DNA of 64,000 bases. It comes from [Bacteroides] pectinophilus (GTDB lineage: Bacteria; Bacillota; Clostridia; Lachnospirales; Lachnospiraceae). The number at the start of each line of letters is the position of its first letter. The stretch's first letter is position 1. Where the stretch lies: the NCBI GenBank assembly GCA_025146925.1, contig CP102260.1, positions 2,407,389 to 2,471,388 on the forward strand, written 5' to 3'. The notes beneath the pieces are model-generated. The model was given only the letters and a program-made list of their open reading frames with translations, had not been told where the DNA came from and did no database searches. Position numbers and translations under genes: made by a program. Below are positions 1-7,636 of this stretch, one piece after another.

Positions 1-46
1 TTCCTTTCATCTTTCGCAAGTCTGCATTAAGAGATCTTCCAATCAT
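1..46 (-). CDS. ABC-2 permease of lantibiotic-immunity type, N-terminal piece only
   Basis: The first 15 codons of a gene that runs off the left edge. The ATG at 46 follows an AGGTGA ribosome site and lies one base after the stop of the permease gene at 48-788. The start reads M-I-G-R-S-L-N-A-D-L-R-K-M-K. Lantibiotic self-protection transporters usually have one ATPase and two different permeases (MutFEG, SpaFEG), so position and spacing suggest the second permease. This rests on context; too little sequence is visible to confirm it. Confidence 0.5.
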   Translation of the reverse strand, partial: MIGRSLNADLRKMKG

Positions 47-47
47 C

Positions 48-788
48 TTATTTCACCTCTCTTCTCTCAAACCATTTCAAAAACAGAACCGTTACAAAAA
101 CAAACCAGATGATTGAGAGACACATTCCCGGAACAATGACTCCCGTATCCAAAAGAGGATTTCCTGCTTCTGCGGCAAGTCCATTTGGTAAAACATGAAG
201 CAACGGGCACATCATTCGCATAGGGATTGCAGAAACAAGTACATACCAGATTCTGGTTTGTGATATTACCACACCGCTGACGGTAATAAACAGGCAGACG
301 AACAGGTTTACAATCATTCCAAATCGTTCACTTAAAAATAAAGCTACCGGAATCTCCCATAACTCAGAAACCGTCAGAAACAATACTGCAATCAACGCTC
401 CTCCAACTGGAACATGTGTCGTTAGAAGAAAGCCTCCAAGCGTTGCTCCTGCAAACACAATCACATTAGAAAACAAAATCATGTACCCAATATAAATAAT
501 TTTCCCCAGCAACAATTTTCTTCTGTCTGTGGGAATAGTCATTAAATGATAGTATTTTATCTTTTTCTCCTGCGCCACAGAAAGATAACAAAATAGAGCA
601 ATCATCCCCGGCAGCAAAAGTGTATACCACCAGTTCCAAACACTTTCTGCATAAGCATTTGTCATCCCAAGAGTAAATATAAATGCCATGACAAATGTAA
701 GAAGAGGAAATCCCCAGATAAACTTTTTTCGCATGGTTCTTTTGGCTTTTTGATGTTCTGCTTTTATAATATTAACCATGGATTTCAC
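48..788 (-). CDS. ABC-2 type permease, lantibiotic immunity MutE/EpiE-like
   Basis: A 246-residue integral membrane protein with about six hydrophobic segments, including one near residues 25-45 and others through residues 55-235, and a basic N-terminus. Size and hydrophobic pattern fit the MutE/EpiE/SpaE permeases that work with a MutF-like ATPase to remove lantibiotics from the membrane, or related ABC-2 exporters. The start overlaps the ATPase gene upstream by 17 bases and the stop is followed after one base by the next permease start, so the three genes form one tightly coupled operon. No lantibiotic synthesis gene is in the window. The exact substrate is inference. Confidence 0.75.
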   Translation of the reverse strand: MKSMVNIIKAEHQKAKRTMRKKFIWGFPLLTFVMAFIFTLGMTNAYAESVWNWWYTLLLPGMIALFCYLSVAQEKKIKYYHLMTIPTDRRKLLLGKIIYIGYMILFSNVIVFAGATLGGFLLTTHVPVGGALIAVLFLTVSELWEIPVALFLSERFGMIVNLFVCLFITVSGVVISQTRIWYVLVSAIPMRMMCPLLHVLPNGLAAEAGNPLLDTGVIVPGMCLSIIWFVFVTVLFLKWFERREVK

Positions 789-1485
789 CTGCTTTCCGGT
801 TTTTTCTTACCACATTCATAAACAAATCTTCAAGATTATCTCCCTGCTTTAATGCTCCTTCGTATCCTAAGATTCCACCTGAAATAATCCCGACTTTATC
901 TGCAAGTAACTGTACCTCTGAGAGAATATGACTGGAGAGAATTACAGTGATTCCCTGTTCCGGAAAAGACCGGATCAGCTCTCGTAATTCCTCGATGCCT
1001 ATTGGATCTAATCCATTCGTAGGTTCATCCAATATCAAAAGTTCCGGTTCTCCAAGCAATGCCATTGCAATGCCTAGTCTTTGCTTCATCCCCAAAGAAA
1101 ACTGTCCTGCTTTCTTCTTTCCGGTGTTTGTAAGTGATACAATCTGCAAGACCTCATCAATTCTGTTTTCATCTGTACCAAGCAATAATTGTCTTACCTT
1201 CAAATTCTCTCTGGCGGAAAGATTTTCATAAATAGGCGGATTTTCAATTAACGCTCCTATTTTTGATAAATCTTTCCTATCCCAAAGTTTTCCATCAAAG
1301 TAAATCTTTCCTGCAGTGGGTTTCATCATACCGGTCAACATTTTCAATGTGGTAGATTTACCAGCGCCATTCGGTCCAAGCAGTCCATAAATCTGTCCCT
1401 TTTCGATATTAAGTGAAACATTATTTACCGCTTTCTGTTTTCTAAAATATTTACATAGATTTTGTGTCTGTAACATCATTTCCAT
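772..1485 (-). CDS. ABC transporter ATP-binding protein, lantibiotic/bacitracin-resistance type
   Basis: A 237-residue cytoplasmic ATPase with all the landmarks of the family: Walker A G-P-N-G-A-G-K-S-T near residue 37, signature F-S-L-G-M-K-Q-R-L near residue 130, Walker B L-L-I-L-D-E-P-T-N-G-L-D, and a switch histidine in S-S-H-I-L-S-E. This is the BcrA/MutF/SpaF group, which powers export of peptide antibiotics. The ATG at 1485 is preceded by AAGGAAGGA at good spacing. It is the first gene of the operon and overlaps the permease gene. No adjacent two-component regulator is visible, although in this family one is often nearby. Confidence 0.85.
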   Translation of the reverse strand: MEMMLQTQNLCKYFRKQKAVNNVSLNIEKGQIYGLLGPNGAGKSTTLKMLTGMMKPTAGKIYFDGKLWDRKDLSKIGALIENPPIYENLSARENLKVRQLLLGTDENRIDEVLQIVSLTNTGKKKAGQFSLGMKQRLGIAMALLGEPELLILDEPTNGLDPIGIEELRELIRSFPEQGITVILSSHILSEVQLLADKVGIISGGILGYEGALKQGDNLEDLFMNVVRKNRKAGEIHG

Positions 1486-1563
1486 CTTTACTATCCTTCC
1501 TTCTATATTTCATTTCTTACTGAAATATAATCTATCAGGGAAAAATAAAGATTTGATGAAGAT

Positions 1564-1743
1564 TTATTCCCGTATGGAATAAACCATCAATTGAATATCA
1601 TTATCAGAACTCGGCTTTCCACTGAAATCAGCAAAGCTGTTACAAATACGAAGTCCTAATTTACAGAATATCTCCGTGATTTCATCCAAACTATATAACC
1701 TTATAGGATTTCCTTCCTTCGTATATAACCTTACATTGTCTGC
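1564..1743 (-). pseudogene. C-terminal remnant of a SAM-dependent methyltransferase
   Basis: An open frame of 59 codons with no start reads R-L-Y-S-L-D-E-I-T-E-I-F-C-K-L-G-L-R, then a G-K-P-S-S-D-N-D-I-Q-L-M-V-Y-S-I-R-E ending and stop. That resembles the C-terminus of small class I methyltransferases. It overlaps, in another frame, the last 18 or so codons of the truncated DUF4238 gene, so a join between two broken genes lies around 1690-1743. Identification is from pattern memory and is moderate at best. Confidence 0.4.
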
Positions 1744-1999
1744 TTACAAAACCGAATAATTCTTCCAATGCTTCATCTGGAACAAATATATCTCCAGCTT
1801 TTATATCATGAAATCCAACAATATAATTAATACTATTTACATTTGCTGGTTGCACAGCTTTTTCTTTTTGTCTTTTATTAAATATATAAATAGAATCTGT
1901 ATTATTATAACTCCATTGCCGCATATATGTTCTCGGAACTAAATGCTGCTCTTTAGCTACATCGCTATGTGTATTAGCTTTAGCTATCACTATATTCAT
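1691..1999 (-). CDS. DUF4238-like protein, N-terminal part (truncated)
   Basis: The first 102 residues of a DUF4238-type protein. The telling stretch is A-K-E-Q-H-L-V-P-R-T-Y-M-R-Q-W near residue 15, followed by I-Y-I-F-N-K-R; members of the family are usually near 300 residues and of unknown function. A ribosome site (GGAGGT in the leader at about 2005) supports the ATG at 1999. The frame ends early where it runs into an unrelated methyltransferase remnant, so this copy has lost about two thirds of its length and is probably not functional. It stands alone between the ABC operon and the metG fragment. Confidence 0.6.
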   Translation of the reverse strand: MNIVIAKANTHSDVAKEQHLVPRTYMRQWSYNNTDSIYIFNKRQKEKAVQPANVNSINYIVGFHDIKAGDIFVPDEALEELFGFVSRQCKVIYEGRKSYKVI

Positions 2000-2049
2000 T
2001 CATTTTACCTCCATCTTATATTTCTATTATGTGTAACGCAAATACAAAT

Positions 2050-2087
2050 AAGCCCCATCAGACAGATTTCTCTATCCAATGGGGCTT
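2050..2087 (-). terminator. Rho-independent-like hairpin after metG fragment
   Basis: A 9-bp perfect stem (AAGCCCCAT / ATGGGGCTT) with a 20-base loop lies 65 bases beyond the stop of the metG fragment and is followed on the minus strand by a T-rich run. It is probably the native terminator of metG, kept with the 3' end of the gene. Confidence 0.65.
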
Positions 2088-2151
2088 CATATATCATATC
2101 ATCTGATTCCACATCATTATATTATCTTCTTACATCAGACTCCGCACATTT

Positions 2152-2625
2152 TTAGTACAGCTTTGCACCTGCCGGGATATGGTTATCAACCATAAGAAGA
2201 TGAAGTTCTTCATCCTCTGAATCCTTAAGATTGTTAACTGCTGAAAGAAGCATACCGCATGACTCAATTCCCATCATCTTACGTGGCGGAAGATTGGTGA
2301 TAGCGATAAGTGTCTTGCCTACAAGCTCTTCCGGCTCATAGAATGCATGAATTCCGCTTAAGATCGTGCGGTCTGTGCCTGTTCCGTCATCAAGCGTGAA
2401 CTGTAACAGCTTCTTTGACTTAGGTACGGCTACACACTCCTTAACCTTAACAGCTCTGAAATCTGACTTGCTGAATGTCTCAAAGTCTACCTGCTCCTCA
2501 AACAGCGGCTCAACCTTAACCTTAGAAAAATCAATCTTATCATTAGGTGTGAAGAATCCGTTGTTGTCACCTGATGCAGCGCCTTCTGCTTCTGATGCTG
2601 CCTTTGCTCCACTGATGCTCTTCAT
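2152..2625 (-). pseudogene. metG: metG 3' fragment: tRNA-binding C-terminal domain of methionyl-tRNA synthetase
   Basis: The 157 codons match the C-terminal EMAP/Trbp111-like OB-fold domain fused to methionyl-tRNA synthetase in Lachnospiraceae: F-S-K-S-D-F-R-A-V-K-V, L-P-P-R-K-M-M-G-I-E-S-C-G-M-L-L and the ending I-P-A-G-A-K-L-Y. The catalytic Rossmann domain (HIGH and KMSKS motifs, about 500 residues) is missing. The frame is open for only five codons above the first ATG, there is no good ribosome site there, and the integrase end of a mobile element begins about 120 bases upstream. The simplest reading is that the element integrated in or beside metG and this is the stranded 3' end. A free-standing beta subunit gene is the alternative. 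Confidence 0.7.
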
Positions 2626-2740
2626 CGTCGGGATTTCACATCAATTTAATTTACATTGACGCTTTTTCCTTTAATAAAGCCTTTTTCGGTGTTCCAACAT
2701 TATTATAATAACATATTTATGCTGATTACACCACTTGAAT

Positions 2741-2781
2741 TTGTCGTACTCTTGTCGTATGGCACACATTTTGTCGTACTC
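2741..2781. repeat. Clustered direct repeats TTGTCGTACTC at the integrase end
   Basis: The motif TTGTCGTACTC occurs at 2741-2751 and 2771-2781 with a partial copy TTGTCGTAT at 2752-2760 and a weaker TCGTCAGTC just after. Tn916-family integrases bind short direct repeats (DR2) just inside the element end, between the integrase gene and the attachment site. Position, just past the integrase stop at 2807, fits that role. That these are arm sites is inference. Confidence 0.45.
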
Positions 2782-2806
2782 TCGTCAGTCCATGCCGGAC
2801 TCTTTC

Positions 2807-4048
2807 CTAAAATACATCTAAATTGTGTGCTAAATTTTGAATTGCTTCCTGCTTTTTAGTATCGGTAACTTCCGCATAAATATCCATGGTTGTTTCGATA
2901 TTTGCGTGTCCCATAATAGACTGAATTACCTTTAAGTTTGTTTCATTTTCGCAAAACCTTGAACAAAAGGTATGTCGCAAATGATGACATGAAAAATGTG
3001 GTATTATCACAGGCTCTCTGTGCTGTTTTGCAGCTTTTACCACTTCTTCTGCATTGTGTGCTTCATATATACGCTTGATTGCTCTGTTTACAGCTTGCGG
3101 ATTATGGATATTGCCAAAACGATTCATAAAGATAAATCCTTTCATCCCATCAATCACTGTTTCATTAAATCCATGTTCCTTCTGGTCATCCAATTCCATC
3201 TGGAGTGCATCATAAACCGTATCCATCATCGGAATCGTGCGTATACCAGCTTCTGTCTTTGGAAGAGATACAGCAAATGAACATATCGGATGTTCTTTGA
3301 ACTCTCTACTGTAATAAACCACGCTATGATTGATACTGATCGTCCTTTTTTCTAAATCAATGTCTTCCCATCGGATACCGATTGCTTCTCCTATTCGGCA
3401 ACCTGTTCCAAGCAGAAACTTAAAAAAAGATGCCCAGTGGTAAAATGTAGGACTTTCATCAATATAGCGTATAAAGGCTCTCTGTTGTTCCACTGTCAAA
3501 GCGTGTCTCACACCATGATTTTTCCCCGGTTGCTTTTTAATCTGTGCCATTACTCCATCGCTTGGATTAACACGAATGATGTTATCACGCACAGCAAGCT
3601 GAAATGTCGGGTGTAAAACAGTATGAATTGTTTCTAGCGTATTTATCTGCATTTCCTTCTCTTTCAACAAATGCTGATAGAACTGCAATACATCAGAATA
3701 CTTCACAGCGGCAATTTTCTTCTTGCCAAATCCACCTCGTATAAAGCGATCATACATATATTTATAGTTCCGCATTGTTGTTTCCCTCAACTCTGCCTTT
3801 GTCGATATATATCTGTCAAAAACAAAATTGATTGTAGATGTTCCGGCTGCATACGCATCCAACCCATCAAGCTGATCTTTCATCAGTTTAACTTCTCTCT
3901 CCCGCAATTCCATGATGTCCTTAGAATAGATGCTCCGGCGCTTTCCTTCCGGATCAACATAAGTATATACATACTTACCATCGCAACTGCGTTGAGTTTC
4001 GCCTTTTCTTAATACTCTCCCTTTGTTATCCTTTCTTGATTTCGCCAT
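2807..4048 (-). CDS. int: Tn916-like tyrosine integrase
   Basis: A 413-residue site-specific recombinase. The N-terminal 65 residues look like the three-stranded arm-binding domain of Tn916 Int, then comes a SAM-like core-binding domain (about 75-165), then the catalytic domain. Catalytic residues visible: Arg in G-T-G-C-R-I-G-E-A-I-G, His-Leu-Arg-His in S-C-H-H-L-R-H-T-F-C-S-R, Gly-His in M-G-H-A-N-I-E, and the nucleophile Tyr in M-D-I-Y-A-E-V. Length is close to Tn916 Int (405). It drives excision and integration of element A. The ATG at 4048 follows a GAGGAGAC-type site. The RHH and DUF6462 genes just upstream likely supply excision control. Confidence 0.92.
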   Translation of the reverse strand: MAKSRKDNKGRVLRKGETQRSCDGKYVYTYVDPEGKRRSIYSKDIMELREREVKLMKDQLDGLDAYAAGTSTINFVFDRYISTKAELRETTMRNYKYMYDRFIRGGFGKKKIAAVKYSDVLQFYQHLLKEKEMQINTLETIHTVLHPTFQLAVRDNIIRVNPSDGVMAQIKKQPGKNHGVRHALTVEQQRAFIRYIDESPTFYHWASFFKFLLGTGCRIGEAIGIRWEDIDLEKRTISINHSVVYYSREFKEHPICSFAVSLPKTEAGIRTIPMMDTVYDALQMELDDQKEHGFNETVIDGMKGFIFMNRFGNIHNPQAVNRAIKRIYEAHNAEEVVKAAKQHREPVIIPHFSCHHLRHTFCSRFCENETNLKVIQSIMGHANIETTMDIYAEVTDTKKQEAIQNLAHNLDVF

Positions 4049-4085
4049 CTCGTCTCCTCTCTCAAGGAAAGAGATTTTGTACTAG

Positions 4086-4265
4086 CTACTCAGCCGGTTT
4101 ATCCATTGCATACTGCATATCAATCCCTCTTTGTAGCACCTGTGTTATGGTCATGTCATGTTTGGACGCATATCCTTTCAGTCTTGCAGCTTCTTCCTCC
4201 GTCAGTTTTAATCCGATAAGAGTTTTTTTAGGATTATCCGACTTCGGTCTACCTGTTCTAGCCAC
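4086..4265 (-). CDS. Ribbon-helix-helix DNA-binding protein
   Basis: About 59 residues. After a basic A-R-T-G-R-P-K-S-D-N-P-K-K lead comes a T-L-I-G-L-K-L-T-E-E-E-A-A-R-L-K strand-helix, then helix two with T-Q-V-L-Q-R-G-I-D: the CopG/Arc pattern. I place the start at the GTG at 4265, because GGAGGT sits seven bases before it; longer in-frame starts up to 4295 lack a site. It lies 38 bases upstream of the integrase gene and probably regulates it or the excision module. Dimeric DNA binding is known for the family; the target here is unknown. Confidence 0.7.
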   Translation of the reverse strand: MARTGRPKSDNPKKTLIGLKLTEEEAARLKGYASKHDMTITQVLQRGIDMQYAMDKPAE

Positions 4266-4366
4266 AATATACACCTCCATCCATTTCATAATCATTATAC
4301 TTTCTGTTTAACCAAAAGTCAAGTGAATTTTGGTTAAACCAAAATCTTTTTCCTTGTCGGCAAAAT

Positions 4367-4561
4367 TTATTTCACCCGAAATGACTCAAGATATTGGTCA
4401 AACACATCAAGGTCTACTAACACCATTCTGTCTATCTTCAGAATTGCTCCCGCATCTTTGGCAAGAGTCTGAAATTTATTCATACCCATGCTGTACATTT
4501 CTGCCCCTTCCTTATATCTGACCAGTCTTTTTTTATTTATTGCCTTTGGCATCCTCTGCAT
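4367..4561 (-). CDS. DUF6462 excisionase-like small protein
   Basis: 64 residues with the pattern R-L-V-R-Y-K-E-G-A-E-M-Y-S-M-G-M-N-K-F-Q, then A-K-D-A-G-A-I-L-K-I-D and D-L-D-V-F-D-Q-Y-L-E-S-F. This is the winged-helix DUF6462 family, common next to integrases in Lachnospiraceae elements and excisionase-like in layout. An AAGGAGG site precedes the ATG at 4561. A long hairpin lies in its leader (4589-4652). Role in excision is inferred from family and position. Confidence 0.7.
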   Translation of the reverse strand: MQRMPKAINKKRLVRYKEGAEMYSMGMNKFQTLAKDAGAILKIDRMVLVDLDVFDQYLESFRVK

Positions 4562-4588
4562 TACTCAAATCCTCCTTAAATTTAACAC

Positions 4589-4652
4589 GCATTTTATCTG
4601 CCAATGACAACCTACAATTCACTTGCCGGCTCTCATCGGCAGATAAAAATGC
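4589..4652 (-). promoter_or_regulatory. Hairpin in the leader of the DUF6462 gene
   Basis: GCATTTTATCTGCC (4589-4602) pairs with GGCAGATAAAAATGC (4638-4652), a 14-bp stem with one bulge and a 35-base loop, ending 28 bases before the DUF6462 start codon at 4561. It could act as an attenuator or protein-binding site in the mRNA leader. Nothing else recognisable fills 4653-4794. Confidence 0.4.
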
Positions 4653-4794
4653 AATACAGGTGGCAGGTCATTACTCTGCCCACATCGGTCTTGCACCGTC
4701 ATTCAAATTGACCGGACTGCAAATTTCTTTACAATCCGGAAGTATCATTATCACGGATATGCTTCATCGCCCTGTGTTACTGCCACACATTTTG

Positions 4795-4905
4795 TCAGAT
4801 CTTCTCGCTCCATACCTTTGCTTCAATGTAATGTTTAAACATTTCCTCACATTCACTCCTATCAAAGAGCAGGTACATCTTGGCGAATCTACCTAGTGGC
4901 TCCAC
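4795..4905 (-). CDS. Small ORF of 36 codons, weakly TnpV-like
   Basis: A GTG at 4905 preceded by GAGG opens a frame reading V-E-P-L-G-R-F-A-K-M-Y-L-L-F-D-R, ending K-V-W-S-E-K-I. The P-L-G-R-F-A-K-M run loosely recalls the P-x-G-K-Y-G-R-M of TnpV proteins. It may be a remnant or a real microprotein. It is the only open frame with a plausible start in the 440 bases between the DUF6462 and ORF8-like genes. Confidence 0.25.
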   Translation of the reverse strand: MEPLGRFAKMYLLFDRSECEEMFKHYIEAKVWSEKI

Positions 4906-5003
4906 ATATCCTCACGTCCTGTATGCAAAAAATATTCAGTTGTCAAGGTACAGGGTGCATACGCAGCAATCAGCGAATGGAAAGGGACAATGCTAACCGC
5001 CTG

Positions 5004-5252
5004 TTATGCAACTTCAAAAGCCAATATCTTTGTGATCAGCTTTGTTTCTAATCTGCGACGCAGAGTTTCATCAATGCAGTAATGCACCTGTCCGCTTTCG
5101 TCATATAACTTTCTGGTAGACAATTTGATTATGTATCCCTCATAGTGTTTTAACACTGTATTGATGGCACTTACATCGCCCTCTGATGCTGCCTTTATAA
5201 TATGGAAAGGCAACAAATTTTCCTCATTTCTGCTTTTATACATCTTTTTCAT
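5004..5252 (-). CDS. Tn916 ORF8-like helix-turn-helix protein
   Basis: 82 residues. L-P-F-H-I-I-K-A-A-S-E-G-D-V-S-A-I at residues 14-30 and H-Y-E-G-Y-I are typical of the HTH_16 family seen as ORF8 in Tn916. Members sit directly downstream of a small sigma-like ORF7 and are thought to help control conjugative transposon transfer. Here the start overlaps the sigma gene by 17 bases, so the two are translated together. The exact function of ORF8 is not established. Confidence 0.75.
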   Translation of the reverse strand: MKKMYKSRNEENLLPFHIIKAASEGDVSAINTVLKHYEGYIIKLSTRKLYDESGQVHYCIDETLRRRLETKLITKILAFEVA

Positions 5253-5676
5253 CTGCTATTCCTTCCATGATCTTCTTCAAAATTTCAAGTGAGCGTGTCC
5301 TGTGTTCATGAATGGTACTGCGAACCAGATTCATTTCTCTTGCAATATCCGCATCGCTCATTTCCATGAAATATGAAAGTAAAATAACATTCCTTTTTCT
5401 TTCTGTAAGTTCCTTCAAAGCTTCAGCAATCAGGGTATTTTTTACTTCAATGTCATAGCCATGCACTTCAAAATGATGATATTCTGTTCCATACTCATCC
5501 ATAGTAAATAATTTGCTCAACTCCTTTTCCGACAGTTCAGAGAATGTAACTTCGTGTTTCCTGCGATAGTCCATGTGTTTGTAATAATTTACAGCTTCGC
5601 CTTTTAATGCCATCTGGCATAACCGGTCAAACTGGTGCCGGATAGTCATTTCATCCTTAGAAGAAGGTTGCCCCAT
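5236..5676 (-). CDS. Sigma-70-like regulator, Tn916 ORF7 type
   Basis: 146 residues with a clear region-4 helix-turn-helix: A-L-K-E-L-T-E-R-K-R-N-V-I-L-L-S-Y-F near residue 90, then M-S-D-A-D-I-A-R-E-M-N and T-I-H-E-H-R-T-R-S-L-E. Region 2 is weak. In Tn916, ORF7 and ORF8 switch on the transfer operon once relieved from repression, and this pair has the same layout. A strong GGAGGAGGTG site precedes the ATG at 5676. It is divergent from the XRE repressor at 6202, which is also the Tn916 arrangement. Confidence 0.85.
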   Translation of the reverse strand: MGQPSSKDEMTIRHQFDRLCQMALKGEAVNYYKHMDYRRKHEVTFSELSEKELSKLFTMDEYGTEYHHFEVHGYDIEVKNTLIAEALKELTERKRNVILLSYFMEMSDADIAREMNLVRSTIHEHRTRSLEILKKIMEGIADEKDV

Positions 5677-6201
5677 ACGAGTTCACCTCCTCCCGTTCCG
5701 AATGCCAAGGCTTTTGCCCTTTTTCCCTTCCGGTGTATCTCCCAAATGAAACTGGGAAGATGTTCGGGTGGATTGAAAAATTTTTAGGAAAATTTTTCTG
5801 TATATAAAAAACGCCCTTATGGGCATATACCCACAGGACACCGTTTATAGCTGATATTAAATTTTCTCCACATTCTACGAGTGTATATAATACACTTTCA
5901 ATTGTAGAATTTGCCGCATTACTTAAAATGCGACCTATTTAGCTGTCCTTCCACGCAATGGGCAGGATAATATTTCCCAAATACAAAAATATCCTTTCAA
6001 CGGTTCAGAATCCATAACTCTCCCAAACACATTCAAAGGATAAAAACATGAGAAAAAACCTTTGAATACTGCGTTTTTTTATATGCAATATCCAAAGTTA
6101 CTTATTTTATTCAAGTGCATTATATCCCTCTGATATAGTGCGTTATTAGTTCATTTTCTTTTTAAATGGTGAACTATACACTATATACGGAGGTGCATGA
6201 C
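5677..6201. promoter_or_regulatory. Divergent control region between sigma ORF7-like and XRE ORF9-like genes
   Basis: This 525-base region without a gene holds the start signals of both divergent genes. On the plus strand TTCAAG (6110-6115) and GATATA (6132-6137), 16 bases apart, make a plausible promoter for the XRE gene. An imperfect palindrome, TGCATTATATC-N5-GATATAGTGCG (6116-6142, 9 of 11 pairs), overlaps it and could be the repressor operator. A G/C hairpin (CGCCCTTATGGGC, about 5810-5826) lies in the leader of the sigma gene, as expected for an attenuator of the Tn916 type. Assignments are inference. Confidence 0.45.
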
Positions 6202-6552
6202 ATGGCTAAATCTAAGAAAATTGATAAAGACATGGGTTTTCGCCTGAAGAAAGCCAGATTAGACCAAAAGCTGACTTATGATGAATTATCCGAAAAATCC
6301 GGTGTTTCATCAAGATATATCAAAGAGATCGAAAATCATGGTAATGTTCCAAGCCTTGAAAAACTCGGTCAGCTCATTCGAGCTTTACACATCTCTGCTG
6401 ATCCGTTCTTTTATCCGGCAGCTCCAACTGATAATCTGGATTACCAAAGACTGCTGGTCTATCTTTCAGAATGTACAAGCGATCAGATAACCACCATTCT
6501 TGCACTTGTAGAAGCCTATCTTCGTACATATAAAACCCATGAAACAGAATAG
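6202..6552 (+). CDS. XRE-family repressor, Tn916 ORF9-like
   Basis: 116 residues from the ATG at 6202, chosen because GGAGGT lies eight bases upstream; the frame extends 12 codons further without a site. The helix-turn-helix covers residues 10-65 (F-R-L-K-K-A-R-L-D-Q-K-L-T, then Y-D-E-L-S-E-K-S-G-V and Y-I-K-E-I-E-N). The C-terminal half has an L-D-Y-Q-R-L-L-V-Y-L-S-E helix and no second enzymatic domain. In Tn916, ORF9 represses the ORF7 promoter. This is the only plus-strand gene in the first 30 kb. Its last 124 bases are duplicated, in antisense to a broken class III gene, at 51736-51859. Confidence 0.8.
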   Translation: MAKSKKIDKDMGFRLKKARLDQKLTYDELSEKSGVSSRYIKEIENHGNVPSLEKLGQLIRALHISADPFFYPAAPTDNLDYQRLLVYLSECTSDQITTILALVEAYLRTYKTHETE

Positions 6553-6603
6553 CAGAAAGATTTTGATTTTCTCTTGATTATTTCTGCATTTTTCTGGATA
6601 AAA

Positions 6604-6639
6604 ACAGGGCGGTCAGCTCTCCATAGCCTTCCACCCTGT
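6604..6639 (-). terminator. Terminator after class I gene, copy 1
   Basis: ACAGGGCGG pairs with CCACCCTGT (one mismatch) across an 18-base loop, followed on the minus strand by TTTTTATCC. It ends the minus-strand cargo transcript before the XRE gene and is repeated at 51911-51946. Confidence 0.65.
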
Positions 6640-6755
6640 CATCTTATCTTTTCATAGAAGAAACTATTGATTATATTGGCAACTCACAATCTTTTAGCCA
6701 AAATCGCAGTTCCAACCAAAGTACCGATTTGATATTTTCCTTTTACCGAACCTTC

Positions 6756-7505
6756 TTATGCCTTAATATCAAAACTCGATCTATCAGGTACAGAAATACT
6801 CACAGATCCTGCTACAAGGCTTTGTGTCATACTTTTTACATCAGTACCAGTTACGGATAAGGTATAATCACCCGTTTCCTTTCTTTCTGCCGATTTTTCT
6901 GCACGTTTCTTTGCAGCTTTTTCTTCCTCTGCTTTTTTAGCAGCTCTTTTTTCTTTTATCTTTTCCTCTTTTTCTCTGTTCTCTTTTGCCTTTCGTTCAG
7001 CATTCTCTTTCGCTATTTTCCCATCTGGATCATTTGTACAAGATGCTGTCTCTATAATATTTCCGTTTGCATCAATCATATAACTCTGATTTGTCACAGT
7101 GCCCAAACATCCATTAATCGTATCTTTTGTACAATCCGGAATGGCTGCTAAGTTTTCCTCCAAATACTTTGCTTTTTCCGGATCATTCATGCACTTTTGT
7201 AAAAATGCACTTGAAACAGATACCGTTGTCGGAATACCCTGCATTGAAGTCAGCCCTATATTCATATAATGGTATTTTCCTTGCAAGTATTTTGAATAAT
7301 CATTTACATTACTATACCCTGTCTTAATCTGCTCTGTTTTTGTCACACCGGGACGTGATGTTTTTAATTCAACTGTACTTGTTGTCACGTTGCCATCTTT
7401 TGTATTTGTACTATCCTTTTCACTATCTGTTTTTTTTACAGTATTCTTATAATTTGAAGCATAATACGATGTGTAACTGCTGTTATTGATACCCGTAATT
7501 GCCAT
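6756..7505 (-). CDS. Class I array protein (DUF6033-like), copy 1
   Basis: 249 residues without signal peptide or membrane segment. The N-terminus is M-A-I-T-G-I-N-N-S-S-Y. The family core is V-S-V-S-S-A-F-L-Q-K-C-M-N-D-P-E-K near residues 95-112, then E-E-N-L-A-A-I-P-D. Residues 165-210 are a highly charged Lys/Glu coiled coil. The tail has S-V-T-G-T-D-V-K-S-M-T and ends F-D-I-K-A. I believe this is the family catalogued as DUF6033, of unknown function. GGGAGGT precedes the ATG. It follows the class II gene in the same direction, and a nearly identical copy lies at 52063-52812. No function can be assigned. Confidence 0.8.
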   Translation of the reverse strand: MAITGINNSSYTSYYASNYKNTVKKTDSEKDSTNTKDGNVTTSTVELKTSRPGVTKTEQIKTGYSNVNDYSKYLQGKYHYMNIGLTSMQGIPTTVSVSSAFLQKCMNDPEKAKYLEENLAAIPDCTKDTINGCLGTVTNQSYMIDANGNIIETASCTNDPDGKIAKENAERKAKENREKEEKIKEKRAAKKAEEEKAAKKRAEKSAERKETGDYTLSVTGTDVKSMTQSLVAGSVSISVPDRSSFDIKA

Positions 7506-7636
7506 AATCCTACCTCCCTGTTATTGAAACTTAAAATAATTTCTATTATATTGAACGACTTGGATATTTAATTTCTCTCAGCCTCAATATGATATGTAAT
7601 TACTATTTTTATTTGTAAATCATAGTACTAACATCA

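Noticed and set aside
947-1231. Plus-strand open frame of 94 codons across the ATPase gene
   Set aside because: It is the complement of a well-supported ATPase gene, has no ribosome site and reads as Ser-rich filler.
6166-6201. Earlier in-frame start for the XRE gene
   Set aside because: The start at 6202 has GGAGGT at ideal spacing; the earlier ATG has no site and lies in the operator region.
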